From Dirofilaria immitis (Eukaryota > Nematoda > Chromadorea > Rhabditida > Onchocercidae): a stretch of 64,000 nucleotides of DNA. Each line of letters begins with the position of its first letter. Positions within the stretch are counted from its first letter, which is position 1. The position numbers and the translations under genes were made by a program. The DNA lies in contig JAKNDB010000067.1 of NCBI GenBank assembly GCA_024305405.1, positions 886,001 to 950,000 of the forward strand, given 5' to 3'. Of this stretch, positions 37,409-51,224 are shown one piece after another. The notes under the pieces were generated by a model, which worked only from the letters and a program-made list of their open reading frames with translations, did not search any database and was not told where the DNA came from.

Positions 37409-40400
37409 TTAAACGTATCGCATCGAGAACTGGTCACGACCAAATTCACCAGATGAAGCAATTGATGATGCATAATCAGATGAACCTGTGGTACCACCAG
37501 CGGCTCGTATCTCGGCGACTGATGGAGCCGTTGGCGTTGCCGCAGTGATCGTCGAATTGCGACGTTCCGGTGGTGGCGGCGGTTTACAGCTACCTAAAAA
37601 TAGCTTACCTACAATTCTTATATAATGTTAGACAGTATAAAATCAGAAAAGAAGTATATATAGTATTTTTTAAAGCTTATTCAAAGTGATGAAAATTACC
37701 TGAACGAAGACGAATCGTTTGATGTGTCATAGAAACGGACGTTGTGTTACAATAGGAATCAAGTTCTGAGCCAAGCTTATCAATCTGCTCGATAGTTTCT
37801 GCAATCAACGTCGCATTCACTTTTGCTTGATCGTTTGCTGGAAAAGCAAAAGAAATATTGCCGGTAGACAACCAGGATATAAGCCACATTTAAAAAGTGA
37901 ATATGTACAAAATGATAAGTTTTATTTACATTTTCATGCATTTTGGCTCTCCACAAGACAGCTTTTGATTCGTAAACGATATAGACATAGAAATATCTTA
38001 AATCTGTGATTAGAGACAGGCGTTTTGCAAAATATGTTATTATAAAATTCACAAGACAGCTTTTAATTCAGTTGTAGTCAATTTTAGACCTCGTCGCATC
38101 ATATGAACAACGGCGAGAACTAACCGCTGCAACTCAATACTGATGATAACGCAGCTTTATGAACTGATCTTTTTATTCAAGAAATGAATTTTTCAATCAA
38201 AGACAAATAAAAATTAACCATTGTTTTCTGCACCAGAGCCATTATTCACATGACCATTACGAGTTATAACAGATATCTCATTTGGATGCGCTGGTACATC
38301 CTCGCATGCAAAACTCAATGGTCGTACTGATCGCCTTAAAATCGATTCTTTAGATACATCTGCCGATGAAGATGACAGCGGAGCACCTTTATGATGAAGA
38401 GCCTGGAAAAGTTATCAACTATTTAAATTCGACTTATTTTGCTGAAAGAAATATCAGAAACATACGGAGAAAAAAACAATCAACATAAGTTCTTAACAAA
38501 ACAAAACAAAGAAGAACGTTGAAAAATAAAAAGCAGCAGTTTTTATCTGATTTCAATACTCATTCATCAATCTGTATTTTGGCATAATTGATAACTTCAA
38601 CAATCCTGAAATTAATCGTAGGTGCTAAGTTTTTTAAAGTAGAAATGTAACGAGAAAATAGGAATCATGTGATTCTAAAATTATTTTACCTTATCAATTC
38701 CAACAGATGACCCATGATAATCTGAAACAGAAGTGATGGAATTGGAGGAAGAGACAATTTTTCTCGGTAAAGGTGGTTTTTTAATGCAAATTCCAACGGT
38801 TGTGATGGAGATGGAGGCGTATAAGTTCGAGAATTAAGCATGGTACGTCGTGGCTGTTCTACTACTGATATTGTATGGGCCCGTATTGATGCATTTGCAC
38901 TGGGTGTGAAATCTGAATTTAAAACAGATGCATTTTTGAACCTTGCTTCAGAAGAAACAACTCATTTTAGACTTGCAACTGTGATTTTGATATATAATTC
39001 CTAGAAATTTTCGAAATTTCAAATCATTTAAGTTGAGATTTACCTCAAAAGTGTTTAAATAAATTAAAATGATTTGCAGCAATAACTTCACAGCATAGTG
39101 ATATACATATTCGGATGTTTAGGTAAATCAAAGACTCTGGCATGTGTTGCCCACTGAAATCATAAAATATGTATGGTAGTTCAAAGAGTGGCTAAGTCAA
39201 ACAGAGTGGTTCGACAATAAGTATAGTTAATTCGTTTTTCATTTTGGATTTAAAAAGCGTTACCGGCCACAGCAGTTGGCCATGTACATGTACTGGGTGT
39301 TGGCGACGGTGCTCTAATTGCGATGTCATCGCCATTGTAGGTACAAAAGGATCGATTAGCATTACTGGACAAACAGTTACGCCACGAATTATCTGATCCT
39401 TGATGTATGTCATTTAAAATAGTATCGATGATTGTCGTAGCCTTGCCTGATCGAACCGTAACATGTAAATGGTCTATTACTTGTCGAAGATGGTTGCTTT
39501 CGTCTAAAAGACCCAATTGACTGTTCTGAAATAAAAAAATCAAAATTTTTTCTGATCTGATAATTTATTCTTATTAGAAATAAATATTGAATTCAAGAAG
39601 TTAATATTATGAAATTTCAAGGAAGACAAATTCCTCAACTTGCAGGATTTTCTTTGAGAGATGCTTCTCCTAAACATTTCTCGACGCTTACAGTATATCT
39701 TATAGTACACTGATATTTCAAATGAAGTCGAATATTTCAAAATATATAAACTGTTCACCAAAAAGAATTTTAAGAATGATGGAATAATTTTTAAGAAATC
39801 GATAAAACATGAAATGTTTCTATCGCACTTGAGAAATGAGATAATAAAAGATCGGGTAAAAACGATTCAAGTAATATACAGTAAGGAAAAGAGACATATA
39901 TGTCCGGTAAAGTACTTACAAGAACAGGAAGCAAAGCTGTGACAAAAATGACATCTGATTCCGCTGTTCGGTTAGCAAGGCTTGAGAGATACGACGTTGC
40001 TCATTCACGATACTTAAGTCTATGCCACCTTTACGTGAACGAATCTATGATGAAAATAAAATATACATTTATTTCCAAAAAGGATATCTATTTACTACTC
40101 ATTGGTAAATAAACATGACCATTTAAAATCATGATTTCTAAGAACATCAACATTAAAGGATATATCTGCCAAAATTATTCAAAGAGGATAGTTTTTATTT
40201 TCAAAGAAAAAAAACCATAGCGTGATCCAGATATATATAGCACAACAAAAGCTACATGATTATAAAATTTTATGTTCTCCTTCATACCAGTATATTCACT
40301 AGCTACACAATTAATGACCGTGGTTAGAAAAAGTTTTGTCCATGAGCTTCAGAAAACTCAAATTTAAATTCATTTTTCGAGAAAACAAAAATTTCAATTT

Positions 40401-41816
40401 GTTAAACATAAATTTCGGAAATTTCAGCTTTTTAAGATTCGGAGTGAACAAATAAATAAAAGCTGGACTACTCTTATTGTTAATTATCCAAACAAGATAT
40501 TGAAGTTTGAAATTTGATCTATTTATTAAATTAAAATAAATATGAATGAACGATTAATATGGAACCTTCCGACAAAATTTGTTAGCATGTCGATCCATTT
40601 CCATGGTTCGTTGTTTCCAATGACTACCTTTATTCTGCAAGCTCATCGCCAATTCATCAGTTAATGAGTCTACAAAACCACGCATATGATTTTCGATCGA
40701 TCGCTGTCGCATACAAACACGTGTAAGACATGCACCAATATCTCGAGTGGCACCTAAAAACATTCCACGAATTTTCTCTTAATCTTCACTGCCCGAATTA
40801 CCAAAATCTCATAAATTATTCAAGAAAGAATCTCAAGACGAAATAAAATAACTATTCTAGCTAAACGAAAATTTGGGAAAACAAACAACAAGTATATTCA
40901 GACTATGAAATTACAGTGATAATAAACAGTGATTTAATTGCATAATCACTCGTAGAGAGAACTAGAAATCCATTACATTGAAAAACTCTCATAAGCAAAA
41001 ATAATAACTTGCAGATGATCGGTAGTTCAATTCATCTAACTTCAAGAGAATGATTCGAAAATGGAATTTTTCTTTCTTTAATAACTTTCGCGGAAAATTT
41101 CATTTTTGCGATTGTAGTTCCAAAACTAATAGAAATATTGTTCGAAGAAATGGTACATCGGCTTAGTTTTAATTGTGGTACCGAACTGGGCTATCGACGT
41201 TGTGGAATGGACTATTAGCATGAGTTCATCGTAACATTTATAGCGATAAAGATGTAAGCATAGAATTTCACTGAAGTAAAAACCATTAAAAATACCTTTC
41301 AAATTATTGGCAATATCACCAACAGTTTGTATGGCATCAATAAAAGCATTCATACAAATTAACGTCGATTTCATTTGTGATGCAAGTTTGAGAGCTTTCT
41401 GAACAACATTTTCCCATGCCGGATACGTCAACTATAAAAAAGTTATTGAATGATGGAAACTTTTTGATTAACAAGTAACTGAAATGCTATTCATAATTTC
41501 GATATCCGAATTTATATGCAATAATTCGTGGGAGCACGAATTTCATAATATAGCATTTCAATCTAATGGTTTTATGCATTTGTCTTACTCAACAGAATTA
41601 ATAAATTTTTATTCTTAATAAAAGAGCTTATTTTTCGAAAGAAATTTTCCATCCCATATCCAAATATTAATGCATAAAATGCATAATTTCCATCTTATAT
41701 ATGAAAATTATAAAAATATTAATATAACGAGAAAGAAAAAGAAAACATACTTTCATATCATGTACAACACTTTGATACATGGAAACCAATGCATTGAATT
41801 CAGCATCACAATCCAT
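37409..41816 (-). CDS. MTSS1: MTSS1/MIM-like I-BAR (IMD) domain protein
   Basis: Inverse-BAR protein that bends membrane outwards and links it to actin. Exons: 41816-41751, 41431-41296, 40753-40566, 40044-39920, 39525-39264, 38912-38690, 38402-38219, 37837-37700, 37593-37409; about 502 aa. The I-BAR region covers exons 1-4: MDCDAEFNALVSMYQSVVHD, LTYPAWENVVQKALKLA, ATRDIGACLTRVCMRQRSIE, RRISQALLTEQRNQM. The rest is Ser/Pro-rich with proline motifs (TYTPPSPSQP, KPPPPPERR) that could bind SH3 domains. All phases agree if one base is missing from 39944-39948 and from 38777-38782. The lysine-rich stretch usually found between helices 3 and 4 seems shortened, and no C-terminal WH2 motif is seen; the protein ends FGRDQFSMRYV. 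Confidence 0.87.
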
Positions 41817-43406
41817 TTTGTGTGCTCTATGTTGCAATATTTGATTTTATTTAGATCTGCCACTATTGATAGATAACCCGAAATTGAAGAAGAAAAAGAT
41901 CTGCAAGATAGAGAGAGCGGGAAAGTATAAAAGATTTGAAAGATAATAAAAAGAATTTTTATGATCGGAATCGTAAGATATCAATAACAACTCTACCAAT
42001 AAACTGTATATTAGCAATATATATATACATGATTTCGTTTATCTCAATCTTGATAAACACCTAGAATGAAAATTAACAATCTAATCATAAACAAGTCATT
42101 AAGTTTATTTTAGCGGTAATATGAGAAGAAAAATGATTATATAAAAGCGATAAACATCATGTATACATTATTAAACATATCATATAAGAATGGCCGTAAA
42201 AATTAAGCTAATCGTTGAAAAATTGTTAAACCGCTCGATTTGTATATGAATTCATGATTGTGTAGAATTTGTTCTATTTCATTTTAGAAAAAATTATTTA
42301 AATGCAAAATCATTTAAATGAAATATTTAAAAAAATTTAATTAACATAATTTATTCATTTTAAATTTTTATTTCCAGCTTAATTATTTAATTTAATTTAA
42401 TTATTATTTCTATTATTTAATTTAATTATTTTTATACTTCTTAAATTTATTTTTTACTAAATTTAATTCATATTTCTCAATAAGACCAATATATATATAT
42501 ATGTTATTGATTCTATTATAAGCCAATTATTAATTTATCTTTATTAAAAAAAATAATAAATCAATAAATTTCTTAGATATCTTTTACTAAATAATAAATA
42601 TAAGAGTATTATTTAAAAAAATGTATAATATTAAATTATTACTTAATAAAGAAAGATCAATTAGGAAATTATACGTATTGACTATAAAATAGTTAGAAAA
42701 TTGAAAATAGTCGAGAATCGATCATTCACTCTTATAACTTTTTATTATTTTATAATTTATTCAAATTTCATAAACTAATAAAATAATAGCAATAGGAATA
42801 GGAATAGGTATATTCATTTTGAGTAAGCAATCTGATAAAAATTTGATAAATTTTTTTTTTTCAATGATAAAAATATACATAGAAAATTGTCCTTGAAACA
42901 AAAAAAAAAAAAAATTGTAGAATTAGTTTAATTGGTAATTGCTTAATTTTAGGATGAAAGACAATTTATACATTAAATAAATGCAAGGACAAAAACGTAA
43001 AAAGTTTTGGTTAAAAAAAAAAAGAGAAAAAAATCAATCCTAAATTACAATTTTACCTTTTCCTATCTCTCATTTTATCTAATCTCTCAATCATTTTTAT
43101 TGATACTTTTTTTTTTTGCTTTTTATGCTACAAAACTTATTTTTATAATATTTTTCTTCCAATATTTCGTAATATCAAAATATCAAAATAGCATAACTAA
43201 ATTTTAAATAATAATTTCTAATTTTATTATTTATTAAAATTTAATTTCAAATATATAATTTAAATTAAAAAACAAAAAAAAAAGAAAGATATCATTCAAT
43301 CATTAAGAATGCATTGATTAAATGAAATTATTTGATAATTATTTATGCACAAAATTTCTATACAAAATTTCATTATAGGCTAAAATTGAATATAATTTTA
43401 AGTAAG

Positions 43407-43617
43407 CAATCGATTATTTAAGTATAAACAATTCTTTAACTAATCGATTATTTAAGTATAAACAATTATTTAACTAATCAATTATTTAAGTATAAACAAT
43501 TATTTAACTAATCGATTATTTAAGTATAAACAATTATTTAAGTAATCAATTATTTAGGTATAAACAATTATTTAAGTAATCAATTATTTAAGTATAAACA
43601 ATTATTTAAGTAATCAA
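43407..43617. repeat. 34-bp tandem repeat, about 6 copies
   Basis: Unit built around TTATTTAAGTATAAACAATT with CGATT/CAATT variants between copies. Confidence 0.88.
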
Positions 43618-43773
43618 TTTTCTTTTTAAATAAAACTATTATTAGAAATGACTGTTATTTGTTAGAAGCTTTTAGCTAATAAATTCGTTCTAACTAAAGT
43701 GCAAAAAGAATATTAAAAAATATATATATATGACTAATCTATGTTTATATGCTTATTATACATAATATATTGT

Positions 43774-43900
43774 ATACATACGTACATACATACATACATA
43801 CATACATGCATATGTATGTGTATATATATATGTGTGCATGTGTATGTGTATGTGTATGTATGTATATATATATATGTGTGTGTGTGTGTACGTGCGTTTG
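43774..43900. repeat. Complex microsatellite (CATA)n-(TA)n-(TG)n
   Basis: Blocks of CATA, TA, TGTA and TG repeats in succession. They create mirrored Tyr/Cys/Val- and Ile/His/Thr-rich open frames on the two strands, which are artefacts. Confidence 0.9.
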
Positions 43901-44489
43901 CAGAGATTTTGCTTGAAATAAAACAAGTTTTGAAACGGAAGTATAGAAAGATAAATTCTCGAAAAGTTTTGCTTTCTCGAAAAAGAACTGGTAGTAGTAA
44001 AATGTATTTTATAAACTAACGACAAAATATTTCATGAAATTGATCATTATAGGAATAATATGGAAATTATTTAAAAAGCATTCTTCTGCTACTATCATGA
44101 ATAAATAAAGTTTTTTTTTTTTTCAAAATATTCAAATTTCCATTCTGGTCTTCTCAAATTGTCAGAGATTAAGCTAATAATGCATATTTCAAAAAATCTC
44201 GAACTAAATTACTTATTCATTTGTACGGTATAATTCTTTACCAATATTAAAGTATCATCATTAAAGTTATATTAAATGAAAAGAAAAGAGAAAAAACTTC
44301 TCTAATTTCAAATTCCCAGGATTTAATTGATTACTATAATGATAGTAAATAAAAACAATGATAATGATAATGCATCTGTATAAATGTAAATAAGAAATAT
44401 TCAAAATATTCGTATAATTAATAGTTTTTAAAAGAAATCTCAAATGAATGAATTCCTAGCAAATATGCAAAGAATGAAAGGATTGATGG

Positions 44490-44829
44490 AATTTAGAGAA
44501 TGATAAAATGATAAGTATATAAGTTTATTGATGATTTAGGGAATGATAAAATGATAAGTATATAAGTTTATTGATGATTTAGGGAATGATAAAATGATAA
44601 GTATATAAGTTTATTGATGATTTAGGGAATGATAAAATGATAAGTATATAAGTTTATTGATGATTTAGGGAATGATAAAATGATAAGTATATAAGTTTAT
44701 TGATGATTTAGGGAATGATAAAATGATAAGTATATAAGTTTATTGATGACTTAGGGAATGATCAAATGATAAGTATATAAGTTTATTGATGATTTAGGGA
44801 ATGATAAAATGATAAGTATATAAGTTTAT
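44490..44829. repeat. 43-bp tandem repeat, 8 copies
   Basis: Unit contains GGGAATGATAAAATGATAAG and ATATAAGTTTATTGATGA; period 43 (TTTAGGG at 44535, 44578 and so on). Copies are nearly identical, indicating recent expansion. Confidence 0.93.
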
Positions 44830-45374
44830 TTATGACTATTGAGCATTTTTTTTTTTTTGAAAACGTAAGAGTAATAAGAGAAAAATGAGTATATACTATA
44901 TTAATTAAAAATAATTTACGAGAGAGTAATGCAAATAATCCTACCTGAAATATGATATTATAGGTTAACCTGAAATAATCAATCAAATTTAAAACTAAAA
45001 TATTGTGATGTATTTGCGTATAAAATGCTGATACATATTGGAAGAAACACATAATCTGAGAAAACTTTAACAACAGTAATTCGATGAATCTCTCACATCA
45101 CGGAAATGATCAATTGGAATTGAGAGGAGAGAAGGCAATTAAAGAAAGGCGAAATAATATGTGCCGCCAAGTGAACAGATATAAACAAACGATTAGAATG
45201 CAGAGAGAGTACTTATAGATAAAGTGAGCCAAGCAGATGTGAAGGCAAAAAGAAAGCGGAAGCCAATTGATATTGCAGGCCCCACAATTCTCGATTAGCA
45301 TGGCAGTGTACTGCCCTGGTAATCGTAGTTTGTGGTACATACCAGCCTAACAGCATTGGTCTGTCTGTCCGTAC

Positions 45375-45465
45375 ACATACATAAACATACACACAATATA
45401 CAAACATACCACATACCACATACACATACACACATACACAGACACACAGACACACACACACACAT
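45375..45465. repeat. (CA)n-rich microsatellite
   Basis: CATACACA-type repeats; the minus-strand open frame of Val/Cys/Tyr over it is a by-product. Confidence 0.85.
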
Positions 45466-45668
45466 ATCATAGTGAAAGGAGCTTAAAATTATATTGAATG
45501 ATTTGTAGAGGAGGCTTCATTCTGTACGAATTGCATATGTAATGAGGAAGGCATTGCCCTCTGCCCCCTTACCCATCTCTGGTCAAGAATCTTGTTCGGA
45601 TCGATGACGATGGTTACATATGAATTGGTAAACTCTGTAATACATATATCGCTACTTTTTAACATGAT

Positions 45669-45742
45669 TCTATCCGATCCGATTCAATTCGATTCGATTC
45701 GATCCGATCCGATCCAATCCAATCCGATTTGATCCGATCCGA
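45669..45742. repeat. Pentanucleotide GATCC/GATTC array
   Basis: About 14 units of GATYC/AATCC. The array is dense in GATC-like pentamers. Confidence 0.88.
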
Positions 45743-46865
45743 TCATAGTATAATTATAAATATTGCTTCTTATGTCTGATCACTTATCGAATTGATCGAT
45801 TCTTTCGATCATTTCATTGTGTCGCGGATTACATGCATGAGAACTATTTCCTATGCGATTACTTTCAACAAGTTTAATTTTAAATGAATTAATTCAAGCG
45901 GAATATCTGCTACGAAAGATACATACCATATAATGATCTAATCTAATCAAATAATCTGAGTATTAAGATAATCAATCAGTGATAATAGTCTTGACCATGA
46001 CAAGATGTAATTATTGAATAAACGGACATATATATATATATAAGGGATACAGCACGTTGGATCGATCATCACTTCTAACTACTCTAATTATTTACATCTT
46101 ACATTATAGGCATTGCAATATTTGCATATCATATCAGCTGAGTATCCATCCATTCATCCATCTTTCGTAACTTATGCAATAACTTCTTCCCTTTCAATTT
46201 CAAAAATATTTCAACCAAATGATCAGTGTAACATAACCAATAAATGTAGTGATAAAATGTTGTATGTTAACGTATATCTGATGAGGGTGGAATTTAATGG
46301 GAGCGATAATTTACAATGATTATTATTGATATCGAGTGAGAGAGAAAGTCTTCATCAATTCGATACATATTATGACTTTTGATGGGTCCGGCTAATCAGC
46401 ATCGTATCATTTCGAAGCTGTATGTTAAAGTTCGAGAAATCAGTCTTTTTTTTTTTTATGAGTCGTATCAACTTACGTCATAATTATCATTTTATAACTT
46501 CATTATAGCTGCAAATTTTATTTTATAAATATATATATATATGGATGAAAGATATCGAGACTATATGTTAACACATTATAATGGTTTGGCCTAAAATTTA
46601 GCTAATTAATCCTATAGTTGAGTTATTCTCGAATCGCAAAATTACAGAAAAGAAATTCCATTCTGTTGAGATTCATAGCATGATGAAGCATTCTTAATTT
46701 AACATTTTCTCCTATAAAACATTTAGCGCTCAATGCATTCTAATTAAGTTTCTTTAACGATCCGTCATAAAATGCCGAAATAATAAACGTCTGAGGAATA
46801 ATCAATACGATAGGTTTTAATATATCAATTTTAATCTAAATTTCTCCTAATAATTGTTATTACCA

Positions 46866-46970
46866 GATAATACTTATAAATAAATCTATTAGATTCAATC
46901 GATAATACTTACAAATAAATCTATTAGATTCAATCGATAATACTTATAAATAAATCTATTAGGTTCAATC
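46866..46970. repeat. 35-bp tandem repeat, 3 copies
   Basis: Unit GATAATACTTAYAAATAAAT followed by CTATTAGATTCAATC. Confidence 0.88.
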
Positions 46971-48898
46971 TTATAAACTTTCTGTAATTTCAATGCTTAA
47001 ATTGTTTCTTGCAATTCAAGAATGATCGAAATATCTCAATTTGCTCCGTTTTATTATCATATTTATCATTGCTATCATTTATCATAATTATCATTAGTAC
47101 TTTGTAATCATATTATTTTTAGAGATAAGATGAAAGGATAAAGATGAAAGTTTTAAGGATATATTATTAGTTTTCAAGTATCATATATATAAAATTTTGC
47201 AAAATTTAGCAATCTCTTCTTTTGAAACGTCTAAAAGGAAACGAAATGAAGGTATAATTGCGTTTCGCTTGTCAATCAATCAGCGACGATTGAAAGGAGC
47301 GAAATCAAAGCGAATATTTCATATTTTCCTATTTATAGAATACTTGCAATTTTCAAGTTTTAGTCGAAATTTTAATGCATCTCAAAGGATGATGATAATT
47401 AACAATTAAACGAAGATTGCCAATTTATTATGCAAATTTCATATATTCTAAATTTGCATTTGCATTTTGAAATAATTAATTATTTCGAATATTTTAGCAT
47501 GTTGAAGTATACGGAATGATTAGAATAAACAGATATAAATGTCCTTTTAAAATAAGCCTAGTAAATAGGATTGATTTAAGATGATATTATTTTAGCCTAA
47601 AATGTTTACATACACTTCTCTAACTATTCTCATTAATGCTTTATTTTTCTTAAAATACTGACGAAATCTCATTTTTCTTTCATTAAGAGGAAAATTAGTC
47701 GTTATAAAAAGCCATAAAGGAATACAGCATTTCATATATGAAATACATAGTTATCGATTGTTTTAAGAGCTAAAAAGTCAAGCCTAAAATTTATGTGTAA
47801 AATTGCCTAAAAGTAAACTTTTTCTTCCAATATTTCATGCAATTTTTTGCCTTAGGCTTTATCCATTCTCTTATCCATTCAAGTTTTATTTATCCATTTT
47901 TTTCTTTTCAACCTGATATGTTAATTTAATTTATTTTTATCATTTTTAAATTGCTAAAAATTTAAAATTTTGATTTTGTTAACATTCAAATATAAAAAGC
48001 TATTTTTATAATAAATTTATTGCATAAAATGAATATTGTAAATTCTCTAAATGATAAATATCTCAGCGATCAGATAAGATAATTTCGAGTAGTTTCATTA
48101 TGATCAGTTTAATATCAATTAATGAAAGGTTTATTAATGGACTATATTCTATAGGCACTTAAAATATGCCATTCTTGGCCTATTTAGTATAAATGAAATT
48201 TGATTGATTCGTAAGAAAGAAATGAAAAGAAAATGTAAAGAGTTTTATTGAATATCTTAACAACTCTCGAATAAAATTTTATCAGCATTAATGAGATGAA
48301 TAAATTTGAACATATCATTGAAATATATGCTTTAGATGAAAGATAATTAAAAGTAGTAAAATTAGTTTTAAGAAATTCAAACTTTTAAAATTTAATAAGA
48401 AATTAAAAGCTATTTATAATTTTTAAATAATTATCATTTAATACTATCATCCAAGTACTACTACTTCAATGTTATAATCAATGAATCATACTGATCAGAA
48501 TGATCTAAAAAATGTTCAAAATGATCGAGACAACGAAAAAAGTGGAAAAAGGCGATTGATGTGATAAATGAAGAATACTCTTAGCGATGAAGGGTTTTAC
48601 TATTTGTCTTTTTAAAAACTGCTTCAATTTTTTTCTCAAGAATAATTTTAAACATCAACTTCTCACACTATACGAAAAAGTTTACGAAAATTTTTTCGCA
48701 AAAACTTACGAAAAAGTAACGCAAATGAAATAACAATTCGATTATGAAATTTTTATGCAACGAGAAAAACTTAACTGATATGATCGATCTTTAACTTTGA
48801 TAATATTTGAATATATACATTTTCATACAATAACATGCTAACTTTCGCAAAACTCCAAATTTTCAATAGACGTATGTTTCTTTTGCAAAACTTATCAA

Positions 48899-49092
48899 TT
48901 GATAACAGAGCTATATAGGGAAGAAAGAAGTTTTAAAGGATAAAATCATGATACAATAATGACGATCTACATCTTTATCATATCTATATGTAATGATAAC
49001 AGAGCTATGTAGGGAAGAAAGAAGTTTTAAAGGATAAAATCATAATACAATACTTTTCTAATACCGATCTATATCTTTATCATATCTAGATA
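48899..49092. repeat. Imperfect ~95-bp direct duplication
   Basis: TGATAACAGAGCTATATAGG begins at about 48899 and, as a near copy, at about 48995; both copies continue through AAGAAAGAAGTTTTAAAGG to CTTTATCATATCTA. Confidence 0.8.
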
Positions 49093-49439
49093 TAATATCA
49101 CTAAAATATAGATAAATGTAGCGTAACTTGATTGCTCTTGTTTTGACTTAAAAAAAAAAATAAATAGCGCTGATATTATCCGTTAATTATTTCTCAATTA
49201 AAAAGATAACATAAAAAAAAAAAGGATTAGTAATTTTATCATTGTGATAAGAAAGAGATATGGAGAAAATTAAGAAAATATTAAAGGAAAAAAAAATGAA
49301 AAGATAAATGATTAAAGAAAGATAAGAAGAAAGGAAGTGATAATTAATTTCCATATTAAAAATAATTATTAATTTTTTGTTAATTAGAAAAACTTTTTTT
49401 TGAATTTTTATATTTCAAATATTTCCTTTATTTTATAAT

Positions 49440-49705
49440 ATATATTTTGCCGTCTTTTCTTTTCCTTTAAATTTCTTAAATTTTTCAAGATGAATTTTGA
49501 TAATTTCGAGAGTGATTTGTGAAATTATATTTTCCTGTCTTTCTTTTTTCTCCTTTAAATCTGTTAAATTTTTCAAGATGAATTTTGATAATTTCGAGAG
49601 TGATTTGTGAAATTATATTTTCCTGTCTTTCTTTTTTCTCCTTTAAATCTGTTAAATTTTCCAAGATGAATTTTGATAATTTCGAGAGTGATTTGTGAAA
49701 TTTTT
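49440..49705. repeat. 88-bp tandem repeat, 3 copies
   Basis: CAAGATGAATTTTGATAATT recurs at about 49486, 49574 and 49662 with flanking pyrimidine-rich sequence. Confidence 0.9.
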
Positions 49706-50429
49706 ATTGAAAGAAGTTCGAGAGGAAAAATTATAATCAAATTAATACATTTATTCACTTTTCATTCACATAATTTTGAAGATAGAAATAAATTTTTGTA
49801 AAAAATGAATTAAGAATTACATACCTAAAATTAAACTAAAATTCATAAATTAAATTTGTCAAGAACCATCTATGCAAATTAATGTCATCATCATTATATC
49901 AATTACTTTATCAGCAAAAATAATCATTTCAATTCATCTGATAATCATTCAGAAACAGTAATCATTGTCTGAAAAAAAAAAATCGATATCCAATAATGAA
50001 TTCAAGAATATTGGATAGTATCGAAACATAATTTCTGCAAATCTTATGATAACCAAAATTGATAGCAATGGTCAGTATGATTGTGTTCGATCGATCATTC
50101 ATACATTTACTTCAATTACAACAGAAATGCGAAACAAAAATGATTTATCATCAAATGATAGTTTGATAAGAAGATAACAAATATTTCCTTCATATAGGCC
50201 TTTCATGAAATTTGTTCAAATCAATTTCTGCAAAACAGATTCATCGTTATATTAGTAATCAGGAAGTGAGATAAGAGAAGAATCCAAAACGAGATTATCG
50301 TTAGAACTTATTTACAACATTCCTTCGACATTTTAATATAATCTAATTTTAACTGATAATTGTATAAGAAATTTTGTTAAGTAAAATTAAATTATTGTAG
50401 GAAATTTTTTCTTCTCAACTTTTCTCATT

Positions 50430-50628
50430 CAATTAATCATTCGAAATGAATAACTCAATTAATAGAATTCAAATTTTCTCATTTAATTAATCATTCGAAA
50501 TGAATGACTCAATTAATAAATTGAAATTTTCTCATTTAATTAATCATTCGAAATGAATGACTCAATTAATAGAATTGAAATTTTCTCATTCAATTAATCA
50601 TTCGAAATGAATAACTCAATTAATAGAA
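50430..50628. repeat. ~57-bp tandem repeat, about 4 copies
   Basis: Unit contains TTAATCATTCGAAATGAATG, itself partly self-complementary (CATTCGAAATGAATG), followed by ACTCAATTAATAGAATT. Confidence 0.88.
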
Positions 50629-51224
50629 TTTATAATATTTATAGATTGACGTATTCATATACAATTATTTAAAAAAAAATCTTCATAAGCTTTCATAAGT
50701 TTGGAGAGTAGAATAATTTTTACTTATCATCATATTTAATTGTTTTAATGATAATGATATGCATTGATAACAGTTTTGATTCATCAAAAATAGGCCTAAA
50801 AAAATTAATTAGTCTAGGCATTAATGAATTTATTAACTTGGATGATAAGTTAGAATATTAGACTAGTATTATTACAACTGCTTATTTTTTCCTCTCCTTT
50901 CGTAATAGAATGATAACTAAATTAAAGGATAATTTATGAATGGTCTTTTGCATTTCAAACCATTTATCGTTTCCATGGTGATAATATCTAAAGTATTATC
51001 AAATACTTCTAATAGAACTTTCAAAGCTAATATTATTTATGCTTTCTTTATCGAACTTAAATTTTTAATCACTTCATCAAAACTATTAATTTTTATTCGT
51101 CGTTAATAACTAACTGTTAAATGTGTAACCGAATTTAAATATTTTCATTTAGAAAATATTTTTATATTTCATTCAAATAATTGATCATTTCAGATACTGA
51201 TTGATTAATTTCAAAAATTAGCAA

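Larger units (their letters stand above)
41817..51224. other. 9.4 kb gene-poor, repeat-rich region
   Basis: Extremely AT-rich, with at least eight separate minisatellite or simple-repeat blocks (listed separately). No open frame here has splice structure or family similarity. A less AT-rich stretch at about 45090-45640 stands out. The region lies upstream of both the MTSS1-like (-) and CFAP97-like (+) genes, so distal promoters could be present. Confidence 0.55.

Noticed and set aside
40080..40117. A tRNA or other structured RNA gene in MTSS1-like introns or elsewhere
   Set aside because: I looked for B-box-like GGTTCRA patterns; the few matches lie inside coding exons or lack a partner A box and cloverleaf.
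43741..44025. Open frames of about 90 codons on both strands over the same bases
   Set aside because: They arise from the CATA/TA/TG microsatellite and are almost pure Tyr/Cys/Val or His/Thr/Ile repeats.
45110..45470. Minus-strand open frame with Cys/Val-rich start
   Set aside because: Its first part is a (CA)n repeat and the remainder has no supporting exon structure.
47197..47409. 70-codon plus-strand open frame
   Set aside because: Isolated, no splice context, no recognisable motif and normal length for chance in AT-rich DNA.
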